Positions 25,901-33,507 of a stretch of 64,000 nucleotides of DNA are shown piece by piece. The notes under the pieces were generated by a model. The model was given only the letters and a program-made list of their open reading frames with translations. It did not search any database and was not told where the DNA came from. The translations under genes and the position numbers were made by a program. Location: the NCBI GenBank assembly GCA_020160805.1, contig JAIUPO010000008.1, positions 1 to 64,000 of the forward strand, read 5' to 3'. This DNA is from Actinomycetota bacterium. GTDB taxonomy: Bacteria > Actinomycetota > Actinomycetes > Actinomycetales > Dermatophilaceae. The first letter of the stretch is position 1, and every line of letters begins with the position of its first letter.

Positions 25901-26641
25901 CGGCACCGACCCACCGGCGGCCAGGACGGTGACCACGAGCGCATCCAGGGTGGCCAGGGCGGCATAGAGGTCGTCGGGGGCCGAGCGCAGCGATCCGGCG
26001 AAGATCGGTATGCCGACGGCTGCTCCGGTGGCGTCCACGGCGTCGGCGAGGGCGTGTGCGAAGGCGTTGTTCCCGCTGACCTCGTGCGCCCGGTAGTAGA
26101 GCACCCCGACCCGGGGGAGTTCGAGTTTGGATTCGAGGGCGGATTCGCGGCCGGGGTCGGATTCGCGGGCGGAGGCGGATTCGGGCTCAGAGGCGGCGGG
26201 GGGGCGCTGCGCATACCCCCAGGACGGGATGATGGCCGTCGGCTCGAAACCCTCGCCGGTCAGCAGGACGGTGTCACTGAGGAAGGCGTGCAGCTGTTTC
26301 AGGTTGGCCGGTCCGCCCTCGGCCAGGTAGCGGTGCGCCTGGGCGGCCACCCCCATCGGCACCGTGGACAGTTCCATCAGCTCGGCACTCGGCTGCTGCT
26401 CACCGCCGAGCACGACCACCGGGATGGCGGCGCGGCGCAGGTCGGCCACCCCGGGCCACAGGTCCTGGGGGGAGCCGAGCAGGCGCACGACCACCAGGTG
26501 GGCGTTGGCCACAGTCTCGGCGAGTTGGTCCGGCCTGGCCCGGCTGGGGTTGGCCCAGCCGTAGTTCGCGCCGCTGGCGCGGGCCGAGAGCAGGTCGGTG
26601 TCGGACGTGGACACGATGGCGATGCGCATCGACGCAGGCAT
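22976..26641 (-). CDS. cobN: CobN, cobaltochelatase large subunit
   Basis: CobN is the large catalytic subunit that inserts cobalt into hydrogenobyrinate a,c-diamide. At 1221 residues it has the usual size. CobN/BchH-type blocks include [81 protein letters not shown] and [20 protein letters not shown]. ATG 26641 follows AGGAGGAA at a good distance. A Ser/Glu-rich repeat (26129-26195) sits in a variable region before [20 protein letters not shown]. It heads the minus-strand operon and is preceded by a cobalamin riboswitch. Confidence 0.96.
   Translation of the reverse strand: [1221 protein letters not shown]
26129..26195 (-). repeat. Degenerate GGATTCG tandem repeat in cobN
   Basis: On the plus strand GGATTCG recurs four times with 12-18 bp spacing. 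On the coding strand it gives a Ser/Glu/Arg-rich insertion (roughly [20 protein letters not shown]) absent from the conserved core. Confidence 0.75.
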
Positions 26642-26657
26642 GGCGCTGTTCCTCCTA

Positions 26658-26792
26658 TGGGGTTCTCGCCCCACGAATCGGTCGGATCAATCCCATGGGC
26701 AGTGTCTGGCTGGGTCGTGGTCGCGACCTCACAGTGGCGGAACCGCCCCGGACTCGCACCGGGTTCCTGATCCACAGGCGTGCCCGAGCCTA
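26658..26792 (-). promoter_or_regulatory. Cobalamin riboswitch, promoter and leader of cobN
   Basis: Read on the minus strand, ATCAGGAACCCGGTGCGAGT, CCGGGGCGGTTCCGCCACTG and AGCCAGACACT match the conserved core (plus-strand 26701-26772). TAGGCT (26787-26792) with TGACTC (26811-26816) is a plausible promoter with an 18-bp gap. Between aptamer and gene, GGGGCGAGAACCCC forms a hairpin (about 26658-26673) directly against the AGGAGG site of cobN, a likely expression platform. Confidence 0.87.
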
Positions 26793-26799
26793 CGGGACA

Positions 26800-27387
26800 A
26801 TGCCGGGTGTGAGTCATCCGGTCTATCTGGTGCGGCATGGGCAGTCGCGCTGGAATGTGCAGCGGCGCACCCAGGGGCAGACCAGCCATCCGCCGCTGAC
26901 CGCCCTGGGTCGGGAACAGGCTCGTGCTGCCGGCGAGGTGATCGCCGCGGATGTGCGCGAACGCGGGCTGGTGGTGGACGGCATCATCAGCAGCGACCTG
27001 GTCCGCGCGCAGCAGAGCGCCCAGATCCTGGCGCGCCGCTTCGATGTGGCCGTCCGCGAGGATGCGCGCCTGCGCGAGCAGCATCTGGGCAGGCTGCAGG
27101 GTCGCAGTTATGAGGAGACCTGGGCCGCCGCCGATCAGGTCGATTGGAGCGATCCGAGGGTGGCGATCGGGGGCGGGGAGTCGCTGCAGGACGTCTACGA
27201 CCGGATGGCGCAGGTACTGCGCGAACTCGACCGCGCTCGGGTGCTGGTGCTCGTCTCGCACGGGGACGCGATCCGGGCGGCGCTGGCATACCTCAGGGGC
27301 AGCGCGCCGCACGAGGCCGAGTGGGTGGAGGTCCCCAATGGCGCGGTGGCCCGGATCGAGGCGAACCTGAGCTGGCTTGGACAATAG
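26800..27387 (+). CDS. Histidine phosphatase (phosphoglycerate mutase-like), candidate alpha-ribazole phosphatase
   Basis: This is a 195-residue enzyme with the phosphohistidine motif YLVRHGQSRWN, the RAQQSAQIL arginine block, the acidic REQHLGRLQG region and the second catalytic histidine in VLVSHGDAIRAAL. Members in B12 loci (CobC in Salmonella) remove the 5' phosphate of alpha-ribazole phosphate or adenosylcobalamin phosphate. That role fits here but cannot be separated from a general phosphatase by sequence. ATG 26800 has no strong ribosome site and overlaps the likely promoter of the divergent cobN leader. cobA follows at once. Confidence 0.85.
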   Translation: MPGVSHPVYLVRHGQSRWNVQRRTQGQTSHPPLTALGREQARAAGEVIAADVRERGLVVDGIISSDLVRAQQSAQILARRFDVAVREDARLREQHLGRLQGRSYEETWAAADQVDWSDPRVAIGGGESLQDVYDRMAQVLRELDRARVLVLVSHGDAIRAALAYLRGSAPHEAEWVEVPNGAVARIEANLSWLGQ

Positions 27388-27392
27388 CCCGT

Positions 27393-28145
27393 ATGCCCGC
27401 AAAGCCCTGCACCCTCGAGCCTGCACCCTTTCCCGGCGTCACCCTGGTCGGCGGGGGGCCGGGCGACCCGGAGCTGATCACCGTGGCCGGGCTGCGGGCG
27501 CTGCTTGCCGCCGACGTGGTGATCACCGACCGGCTCGCGCCTCAAGAGTTGCTCGCGCAGCTCTCGCCGCGCGTTGAGCTGATCGATGTGGCGAAGGTCC
27601 CGCGCAGCCGCTTCACTGCACAGTCGGATATCAATGCGCTGCTGATCGAGCGTGCCGCGGACGGTCGATGCGTGGTTCGGCTCAAGGGCGGGGACAATTA
27701 CGTCTTCGGTCGCGGATTCGAGGAGGTGCAGGCGCTGCAGGCGGCCGGGATCCCGGTCCGGGTCATCCCCGGCCTGTCCTCGGCGGTGGCCGTGCCCGCC
27801 CTGGCGGAGATCCCGGTCACGCACCGGGGCGTGGTGCACGAGTTCACCGTGGTCTCGGGACATCTGCCGCCGGGGCACCCCGAGAGCCTGGTGGAGTGGA
27901 CGTCGCTGGCCGCGCTGCGCGGCACGCTGGTGCTGATGATGGCGGTTCAGAATGCCGGCGCCATCGCCGAGACCCTGATCGCCGGCGGTCGTGCGGGCGA
28001 TGAACCGGCCGCCGTGATCGCCGACGGCTCCCTGCCCACCCAACGCACCGTGCGCACCACACTCGCGCGATTGGCGGAGGCAATCGTCGCCGAACGGATC
28101 GGGCCCCCGGCCATCATTGTGATCGGTGAGGTCGCTGCCCTCTGA
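27393..28145 (+). CDS. cobA: CobA, uroporphyrinogen-III C-methyltransferase
   Basis: This SAM-dependent enzyme makes precorrin-2 from uroporphyrinogen III, the first committed corrinoid (and siroheme) step. LVGGGPGDPELITVAGLRAL, then RLKGGDNYVFGRGFEEVQAL and VIPGLSSAVAVPALAEIPVTHRG show the SUMT family. At 250 residues it is the single-domain form with no CysG dehydrogenase/chelatase part. ATG 27393 comes 5 bp after the phosphatase stop, so the two are probably cotranscribed. It is the last native gene before the atypical region. Confidence 0.95.
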   Translation: MPAKPCTLEPAPFPGVTLVGGGPGDPELITVAGLRALLAADVVITDRLAPQELLAQLSPRVELIDVAKVPRSRFTAQSDINALLIERAADGRCVVRLKGGDNYVFGRGFEEVQALQAAGIPVRVIPGLSSAVAVPALAEIPVTHRGVVHEFTVVSGHLPPGHPESLVEWTSLAALRGTLVLMMAVQNAGAIAETLIAGGRAGDEPAAVIADGSLPTQRTVRTTLARLAEAIVAERIGPPAIIVIGEVAAL

Positions 28146-28264
28146 CCCCCGGCCCAGTCCGGCGTGCTCGGTGGGCCCCCCGCTGCCCGCCCCCTCGGAT
28201 CTGGCGGGTGGTCCGATGGGCCGCCTCCCGCGTGGGCGCCCGCCCGTCCGATCTGACAAGTCCG

Positions 28265-29692
28265 ATGGGCCGCCGCCTGCTCTCGCGGGTCCGGACGGAC
28301 CCCGACCTCGAAGCAGACGGACTCACCGCACTGACCGGCGACCAGACCGTCGCCGAAGACCTCGCGCGTTCCATCCTCACCGAACTGACGCTCAGCCCCC
28401 TCGCCGAGACACTGCGCGTCATCGGTATCGGAGACGTGGTGGATGAGGACGCCAAGGTGTTGGAACACCTCACCGTGGTCGACTCCTGGGACGGCATCGC
28501 CGAGGAGGTCCGGGCATGGGCCACGCAATCGCACGAAGCGTTGACAGATCAGGGCTGGCCCAACGCTTTCATCGGCCGTGGACACGACCCTGACCACGAC
28601 GCGTTCGTTCCCATCGCCGTCGTGGCCGACCGTCCACCGCCACAGGAACTCGCCGAGGCACTGCGGGCCTGCCAGCCATCCGCCGTCGCCGTGGTGGTTG
28701 TCGGCGACTTCGACGCGGCCGTGGCAACCCTGCGCTTCGAGCCCGACACGCTCAACTTCGATTCCGTGGACCTCGCCTGCACACCCCAGGTCCTCGACGG
28801 CGACGAGCTCGCCGACCTCAGCCGGATCGTCGTCGCTGCTGCCAGCCCGGAAGAGCACCTCGTGATGGAGGAGCTGCTCGGCGAGTACGAGAGCATCGTG
28901 TCGTCCAACGGTTCTGCGACCTCGTCGCCCCAACCCAGCGGTCCCGACGACGAGGAGCAGGACGACACGCCACCGGACTACGACGTCCTCGTGCGGCTGC
29001 TCGGCGACATCACGGTCGATGGCGACCGGCCGCTCAAGCCGAAGGCGACCGCGGTCGTGGCCTACATCGCGCTGAGGAGGTCGGTCAGCACCGAGCGGCT
29101 CGAAGAAGCGTGCTGGTTCGGTTCCGATGGCTCCTCACACATCAAGCGACTCCACGACACGATGACCGAGGCCCGTGGCGCGATCGGGTCTCAGCACCTC
29201 CCGGCCAACCGCAAGGGGACCTACATCGCCGGACCTCGTCTACGTACCGACCTCGAGGTTTTCGACTGGCACGTCCACCGGGCCGCGGACCTCGATCCGG
29301 CTGAGGCGATCTACCACTACCGCGCCGCGCTCGACCTGGTCACCGGCAAGCCGTTTACCTACGCGAACGTCGCCCGCAACTCCTACGGCTGGGTTGACTT
29401 CGAGCACTACGCGACAACCTGGGAGCAACGAGTCGCCGGGATCGCGCAAGCGTGCGCAGCCATCCACCTCGACCTCGGCGAGCCGACCGAGGCGATCTCG
29501 ATGCTCCGCGGGATCATCCACGCGATCCCGCTCAACAGCGGGGTGGTCGAGTCCCTGATGCGAGCGCACATCGCGCATGACGACAGGCCAGCAGCGGAGA
29601 GCGTCTACAACGAACACGCCGTCGCGCTCGTCCAAGCGAAGCTCGGTGACCCCGCCGACTCCATCGAGCAGCTGCGGGCCTCTGTCACGTGA
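28265..29692 (+). CDS. BTAD-domain (SARP-like) regulator, N-terminally truncated
   Basis: The frame encodes the middle and C-terminal parts of the large actinobacterial BTAD regulators that normally begin with membrane helices and a LysM domain. Visible are EDLARSILTELTLSPLAETL, a winged-HTH part (DVLVRLLGDITVDGDRPLKP, TERLEEACWFG) and a TPR-like BTAD domain (VFDWHVHRAADL, AISMLRGIIHAIPLNSGVVE). ATG 28265 is the first methionine, but the frame is open from before 28208 without an obvious ribosome site. The N-terminal half seems missing, so it may be a pseudogene. No GTATGCC/GGCATAC motif occurs here. It abuts the end of cobA. Confidence 0.7.
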   Translation: MGRRLLSRVRTDPDLEADGLTALTGDQTVAEDLARSILTELTLSPLAETLRVIGIGDVVDEDAKVLEHLTVVDSWDGIAEEVRAWATQSHEALTDQGWPNAFIGRGHDPDHDAFVPIAVVADRPPPQELAEALRACQPSAVAVVVVGDFDAAVATLRFEPDTLNFDSVDLACTPQVLDGDELADLSRIVVAAASPEEHLVMEELLGEYESIVSSNGSATSSPQPSGPDDEEQDDTPPDYDVLVRLLGDITVDGDRPLKPKATAVVAYIALRRSVSTERLEEACWFGSDGSSHIKRLHDTMTEARGAIGSQHLPANRKGTYIAGPRLRTDLEVFDWHVHRAADLDPAEAIYHYRAALDLVTGKPFTYANVARNSYGWVDFEHYATTWEQRVAGIAQACAAIHLDLGEPTEAISMLRGIIHAIPLNSGVVESLMRAHIAHDDRPAAESVYNEHAVALVQAKLGDPADSIEQLRASVT

Positions 29693-29844
29693 GGTGATCG
29701 CTGCGGCGAGCGAACGGTCGACACGTCCCTCTGTCTCTCGACATGCCCGCTCGTTCGGAACGGTCTGAGCGCATTGCCCGTGGCAACGGGACGAATCGTG
29801 TCGACCGGCCCGCTCGAGTTCCCGTGGCAGCCTGGCCGGCAGGG

Positions 29845-30354
29845 CTACTCCGTTGCCGTCTCGATGATTCCGGTGATGTTCCCGGCGAACACGGCGACGA
29901 TGATCAGCACGGCGATCACGATGCCGGCGATCCCGAAACCGCGTGGCGCTCCCCGTGTCGGCACCCCACCGCGGGCGAATCCTGCCTGAACTGCTGCCAT
30001 CGCTCCGAGACTGGCGGGCGCACCGGAGAAGAACACCGGGAGCGTCAGGATCGACAACACGCCGAGCACGACGGCACCCCGTGGGGCTCGGTCACCGCTC
30101 AGCCACTTGCCGATGCCGAGGGCTGCGAGGAGGCCGATCACGCCGATCACGATGATTACGGGGATCTGTTCTTCGGGGGTCAGGTCGCCCGCTCCGAAGT
30201 CGTCGCGGATGTCCCAGATCGAGACGGCGACGTGGAACAAGGTGTTGGCGACCGTGGTGAGTACGAACGCACCCCCGACGAGCACGGCGGGCGCCAGGCC
30301 ACGAGTAGGGCTGGCCGCGTTGGTTGCGGTGTTGGCGGAAACGGGAGCGGTCAT
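29845..30354 (-). CDS. Small integral membrane protein, unknown function
   Basis: This 169-residue protein has about four transmembrane segments (AVLVGGAFVLTTVANTLFHV, IPVIIVIGVIGLLAALGIG, AVVLGVLSILTLPVFFSG, IAGIVIAVLIIVAVFAGNI). A Thr/Ala-rich cytoplasmic start precedes them. No enzyme motif is seen. ATG 30354 is the best start. It is divergent from the histidine kinase at 30477, with a 120-bp gap that should hold both promoters, so it may be the output or partner of that system. Confidence 0.75.
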   Translation of the reverse strand: MTAPVSANTATNAASPTRGLAPAVLVGGAFVLTTVANTLFHVAVSIWDIRDDFGAGDLTPEEQIPVIIVIGVIGLLAALGIGKWLSGDRAPRGAVVLGVLSILTLPVFFSGAPASLGAMAAVQAGFARGGVPTRGAPRGFGIAGIVIAVLIIVAVFAGNITGIIETATE

Positions 30355-30476
30355 GGATCCCACCCTGAGGTCTCGAATGTCCGGGCGCAAGGCTCCGCAT
30401 TCCCGTTGTTTCCCGGTGCATCCCGGAGGTGTCCCGCGGCAACGACGGGCCGAACTCGGGTGCGAGATGATGTGGC

Positions 30477-32162
30477 ATGGCATCCGTGCAGGTCACCAGC
30501 GAGGGCATCCCTGTCGGGGTGATCGGCGCTGCGATCGTCGCTGGAGTCGGCCTCCTGCCGGGGATCGGGGCTTTCGATGATCCGGTCGAACCGGCCGAGC
30601 TGTTGTCGCTCGGTTGGCCTGCGTTCGGCGTCGTTGCGGCGCTATCGCTCGACCGTGAACCCAGATCGCGGCTCGGCTGGGTCCTCGTCGCCTTGGCCAT
30701 GTTGCCCGCGATCGTCGCGTTCGTGGCGCAGGTCGCGCCGCTCGATGGCGATTTCGACTCGCGGCTCGGCGCTGCGTGGGACGCGCTCGGGATCGTTCCC
30801 CTGATGGGCTCGATCGCCGTGATCGGGTGGGCGCTCGGGCTGGCGCCTGACCGGCTGTCGCGGCGACGTCTCACATGGTTTGCGATCTGGGCGGGGCTCG
30901 TCGTCGCGGCCGTGGTGATCGCCGGCCAGCTCTCCCGCCCGTTGGGGTCTGCGGCGGCGACGATGATCGGGTTGTGGGCGCTGGTCTGCGCGTTGACACT
31001 GCTGACTAGTGCCCGCGAGTTGCGCCCTGTCGACGAGCCGCTCGTCGACGCCGCCGCGCTCGCCGGCGTACTGGCGATCGGGGCCGCCGCCGGAGTGCTC
31101 ATGCGATGGGTAGGGCAACGCGGCCACATCCCTGCTCCCGGTCTGACGGGTGGCTTCGTCGCCGCCATCGCCTGCGCGTTCGTCGCGCCGGGATCGTGGT
31201 GGGCGCGCCGGCAGTATCTGGAGCGCCGATACGGAACGGGGGAGATCTCCCCTAACGATCTCGCCACCATCACCGGGGGGCTCGCCGCCACCGACGATCC
31301 GATCGAGCTCCTCAGCCGGGCCGCGACACTGGTCGTGGCCGCGAGCGGCCACCGCGCCGCGGTCATCACCGTCGGTGACGGCGAGCCGGACGTGCCAGCC
31401 CACTGGCTGATGCTCCCGCTCGCGGTCGGTCATGAGCGAGTCGGGACGCTGGCGCTGGATCCGCTGCACCGCGAGGGACCCGAACCTCGCCAGCGACGGA
31501 TCGTCGCCCAGTTGCTCCCGACCGTGGCACTCGTGACCCGCGCTGTGGTCCTCGCGGTCGAAGCCGAACGCGCCCGAGCCGATCTCGCCCGCGAGCGTGA
31601 GACCGAACGGGCGCGGATCCTGGGCGACCTGCACGACGGGGTCGGCCCAGCGCTGGCCGGTCTGCGGATGAGAGTACAGGCCCGCTCACGCACCGAGCCC
31701 AGCGAGTGGCTCGATGAGGTGGTGAGCGACCTCGCCGCGATCCGCGACGACCTCCGCCGGCTCGTCCGGGGCCTGACCCCGGCCGCGCTCGACGACGGTG
31801 ACCTCGCCGCAGCACTGACGGGCCTCGTCGGATCGTTCCGCGACGGCGGCGCCGACGTGACACTCAACCTCAGGCTCGACACTCCGCCGCGGCCTGATGC
31901 CTCGGTCGCGCTCTACCGATTCGTGGCCGAGGGCGTCACCAACGCGATTCGCCACGCGTCGGCCTCAGCGATCGCCGTATCCGTGCACGCCGGCCCCCAC
32001 ACGGTGGAAGCAGCTGTGGTTGACGACGGCCAAGGCGGCCCGCTCACACCCGGCACGGGCCTGGCATCGATGCGCAAACGGGCAGCCGATCTGGGCGGCT
32101 CACTCTCGATCGAACCGAGCGAGCCGACCGGGACCTCGCTGCGGATGATGATCCCGACATGA
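30477..32162 (+). CDS. NarL-type sensor histidine kinase with membrane sensor region
   Basis: This is a 561-residue kinase. The first 240 or so residues hold about seven hydrophobic segments and end in WWARRQYLERRYG. A GAF-like region follows (about 265-350). The HisKA_3 dimerisation block carries the phospho-acceptor His in RARILGDLHDGVGPALAGLR, and the HATPase_c domain has GVTNAIRHASA, VVDDGQGG and GTGLASMRKRAADLGG. Its stop overlaps the response regulator ATG. The stimulus is unknown. It lies in the stretch lacking the host heptamer and may be imported. Confidence 0.92.
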   Translation: MASVQVTSEGIPVGVIGAAIVAGVGLLPGIGAFDDPVEPAELLSLGWPAFGVVAALSLDREPRSRLGWVLVALAMLPAIVAFVAQVAPLDGDFDSRLGAAWDALGIVPLMGSIAVIGWALGLAPDRLSRRRLTWFAIWAGLVVAAVVIAGQLSRPLGSAAATMIGLWALVCALTLLTSARELRPVDEPLVDAAALAGVLAIGAAAGVLMRWVGQRGHIPAPGLTGGFVAAIACAFVAPGSWWARRQYLERRYGTGEISPNDLATITGGLAATDDPIELLSRAATLVVAASGHRAAVITVGDGEPDVPAHWLMLPLAVGHERVGTLALDPLHREGPEPRQRRIVAQLLPTVALVTRAVVLAVEAERARADLARERETERARILGDLHDGVGPALAGLRMRVQARSRTEPSEWLDEVVSDLAAIRDDLRRLVRGLTPAALDDGDLAAALTGLVGSFRDGGADVTLNLRLDTPPRPDASVALYRFVAEGVTNAIRHASASAIAVSVHAGPHTVEAAVVDDGQGGPLTPGTGLASMRKRAADLGGSLSIEPSEPTGTSLRMMIPT

Positions 32163-32788
32163 CACGGGTGCTCGTCGTCGACGACCACCCGGTGGTACTA
32201 CGAGGGCTCGCAGCACTGATCGACTCGGAGCCAGGACTGACCCTCGTGGCCACTGCAGGCACCGTCCGGCAGGCCCTGGAATGCAGTGCCGAACCCGACC
32301 TCGCCGTCGTCGACCTCCAGTTCCCCGATGGCAACGGGATCCAACTCGGTATCGACCTCAAGCGCCGCTGGCCCGAAGTCCGAGTGCTCGTGCTCACGAT
32401 GAGCGCCGACGCCCACGCCGTGGTCCGTAGCGTCGGTGCTGGCCTCGACGGATACCTCCTCAAGGACGCCGACCCCGACGAGGTGATCGCCGCCATCCAC
32501 GCCGCCGCACGAGGCGCGCTCGTGCTCGGCCGAGGCGCCAGCGACGCCGTGGTCGCCGCTGCAAGTGCCGCTCCACGAACCGACAAACTCGCCGCGCTCG
32601 ACGCGCGGGAACTGGAGATCCTGGGTCTGCTCGTCGAGGGCCTCACGACATCGCAGGTCGCAGCCCAGTTGTTCCTCTCACCCAAGACCATCCTGAACCG
32701 TGTCTCGGTCATCATCGCCAAGCTCGACGTCCCCACCAAGGCCGACGCCATCGCGCTTGCCAAGGCCGGCGGCCTCGGCAGCGCCTGA
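32159..32788 (+). CDS. NarL/LuxR-type response regulator
   Basis: This 209-residue regulator is coupled to the kinase by a 4-bp overlap. The receiver domain has the acidic pair in VVDDHPVVLRGL, phospho-acceptor D in LAVVDLQFPDGNG, T in VLTMSAD and K in YLLKDADP. The HTH (about 140-200) has LDARELEILGLLVEGLTTSQVAAQLFLS and TILNRVSVIIAKL. Its likely first target is the divergent membrane protein gene, but no operator can be proved. Confidence 0.93.
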   Translation: MTRVLVVDDHPVVLRGLAALIDSEPGLTLVATAGTVRQALECSAEPDLAVVDLQFPDGNGIQLGIDLKRRWPEVRVLVLTMSADAHAVVRSVGAGLDGYLLKDADPDEVIAAIHAAARGALVLGRGASDAVVAAASAAPRTDKLAALDARELEILGLLVEGLTTSQVAAQLFLSPKTILNRVSVIIAKLDVPTKADAIALAKAGGLGSA

Positions 32789-33441
32789 CGAGCGCTCGGC
32801 GCCCAAGCCCCCTCTGAGCGTCTGTACCGCCGCGCTGAATGGCTACCGGACCGCTGCGGGACGACCCACCCGACCGCGCTGTCGGAGCCGGGTCCGGCAG
32901 CGCTTCAGCGAGTCAGCCAGCCAGACGGCTGGGAACTCGCGCCCAGACGTCGCCGCCGATCTCGCCGCTCGAACGCCGCCGCACGCGTTCCAGCGGCATC
33001 CCCCGAATGCGTTCGACAAGGCGACGCGTACGTCGGCGAGGACCCGGTAGGCGCTCACGTAAGCAATGTGCGTTGACAACCCCGACGCGACCGCCCCCAC
33101 CACCAGGGCACCCGCCGTTGCGCCCGCGATGAGCGTGACCCGCCCCTCGTCGACCGCCAACTGCTGAACGACCTCTTCGGCTTCGCGCTCTTGGTGGACT
33201 ACCGGGCCGACGAAACCGGCCCCGACACCACGATGGCGCCCGTCCCCGACGCGTGGCTGGACGCCCACCCCCTAGATCGAGGCCCCGACCGTCCGCCGGG
33301 CAACCACCGGCTACCCGTACACCGACCCCGATACCGCGTTCCGCGAGGTCATTAACAACCACCGCCGCCAGCGCGGCCCGCCTTCACCGTGAGCCTTGAC
33401 CGACCCTCAGTCGACAGATCACCCATCTCGGTCGCGTCGGC
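32789..33441. other. Gene debris, including an ABC exporter membrane-domain remnant
   Basis: No intact gene is seen. On the minus strand around 33020-33140 the peptides TLIAGATAGALVVGAVASGL and IAYVSAYRVLADVRVAL resemble the first helix and coupling region of an ABC exporter membrane domain. The frame then becomes unlike any coding sequence. On the plus strand, short open pieces around 33128-33400 (DRQLLNDLFGFALLVDYRAD, and TDPDTAFREVINNHRRQ in another frame) look like a frameshifted gene end that I do not recognise. Confidence 0.4.
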
Positions 33442-33447
33442 GAGACT

Positions 33448-33470
33448 GTCCGGCAAAGGGTGTAACTGGC
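33448..33470 (+). repeat. IS256 left inverted repeat
   Basis: This starts GTCCGG and ends GGTGTAACTGGC, and pairs with 34706-34728. Confidence 0.8.
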
Positions 33471-33507
33471 CCAACACGCTGACGGAGTCAGCGAGGAAGG
33501 GTCAGCC

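Noticed and set aside
24242-26770. Long plus-strand open frame (over 800 codons) opposite cobN
   Set aside because: It is a high-GC shadow of cobN, with no recognisable domain and composition typical of antisense frames.
28211-28274. 15-bp direct repeat GTCCGATGGGCCGCC as an island attachment site
   Set aside because: The copies are only 49 bp apart, there is no integrase or tRNA, and no third copy was seen at the other island border.
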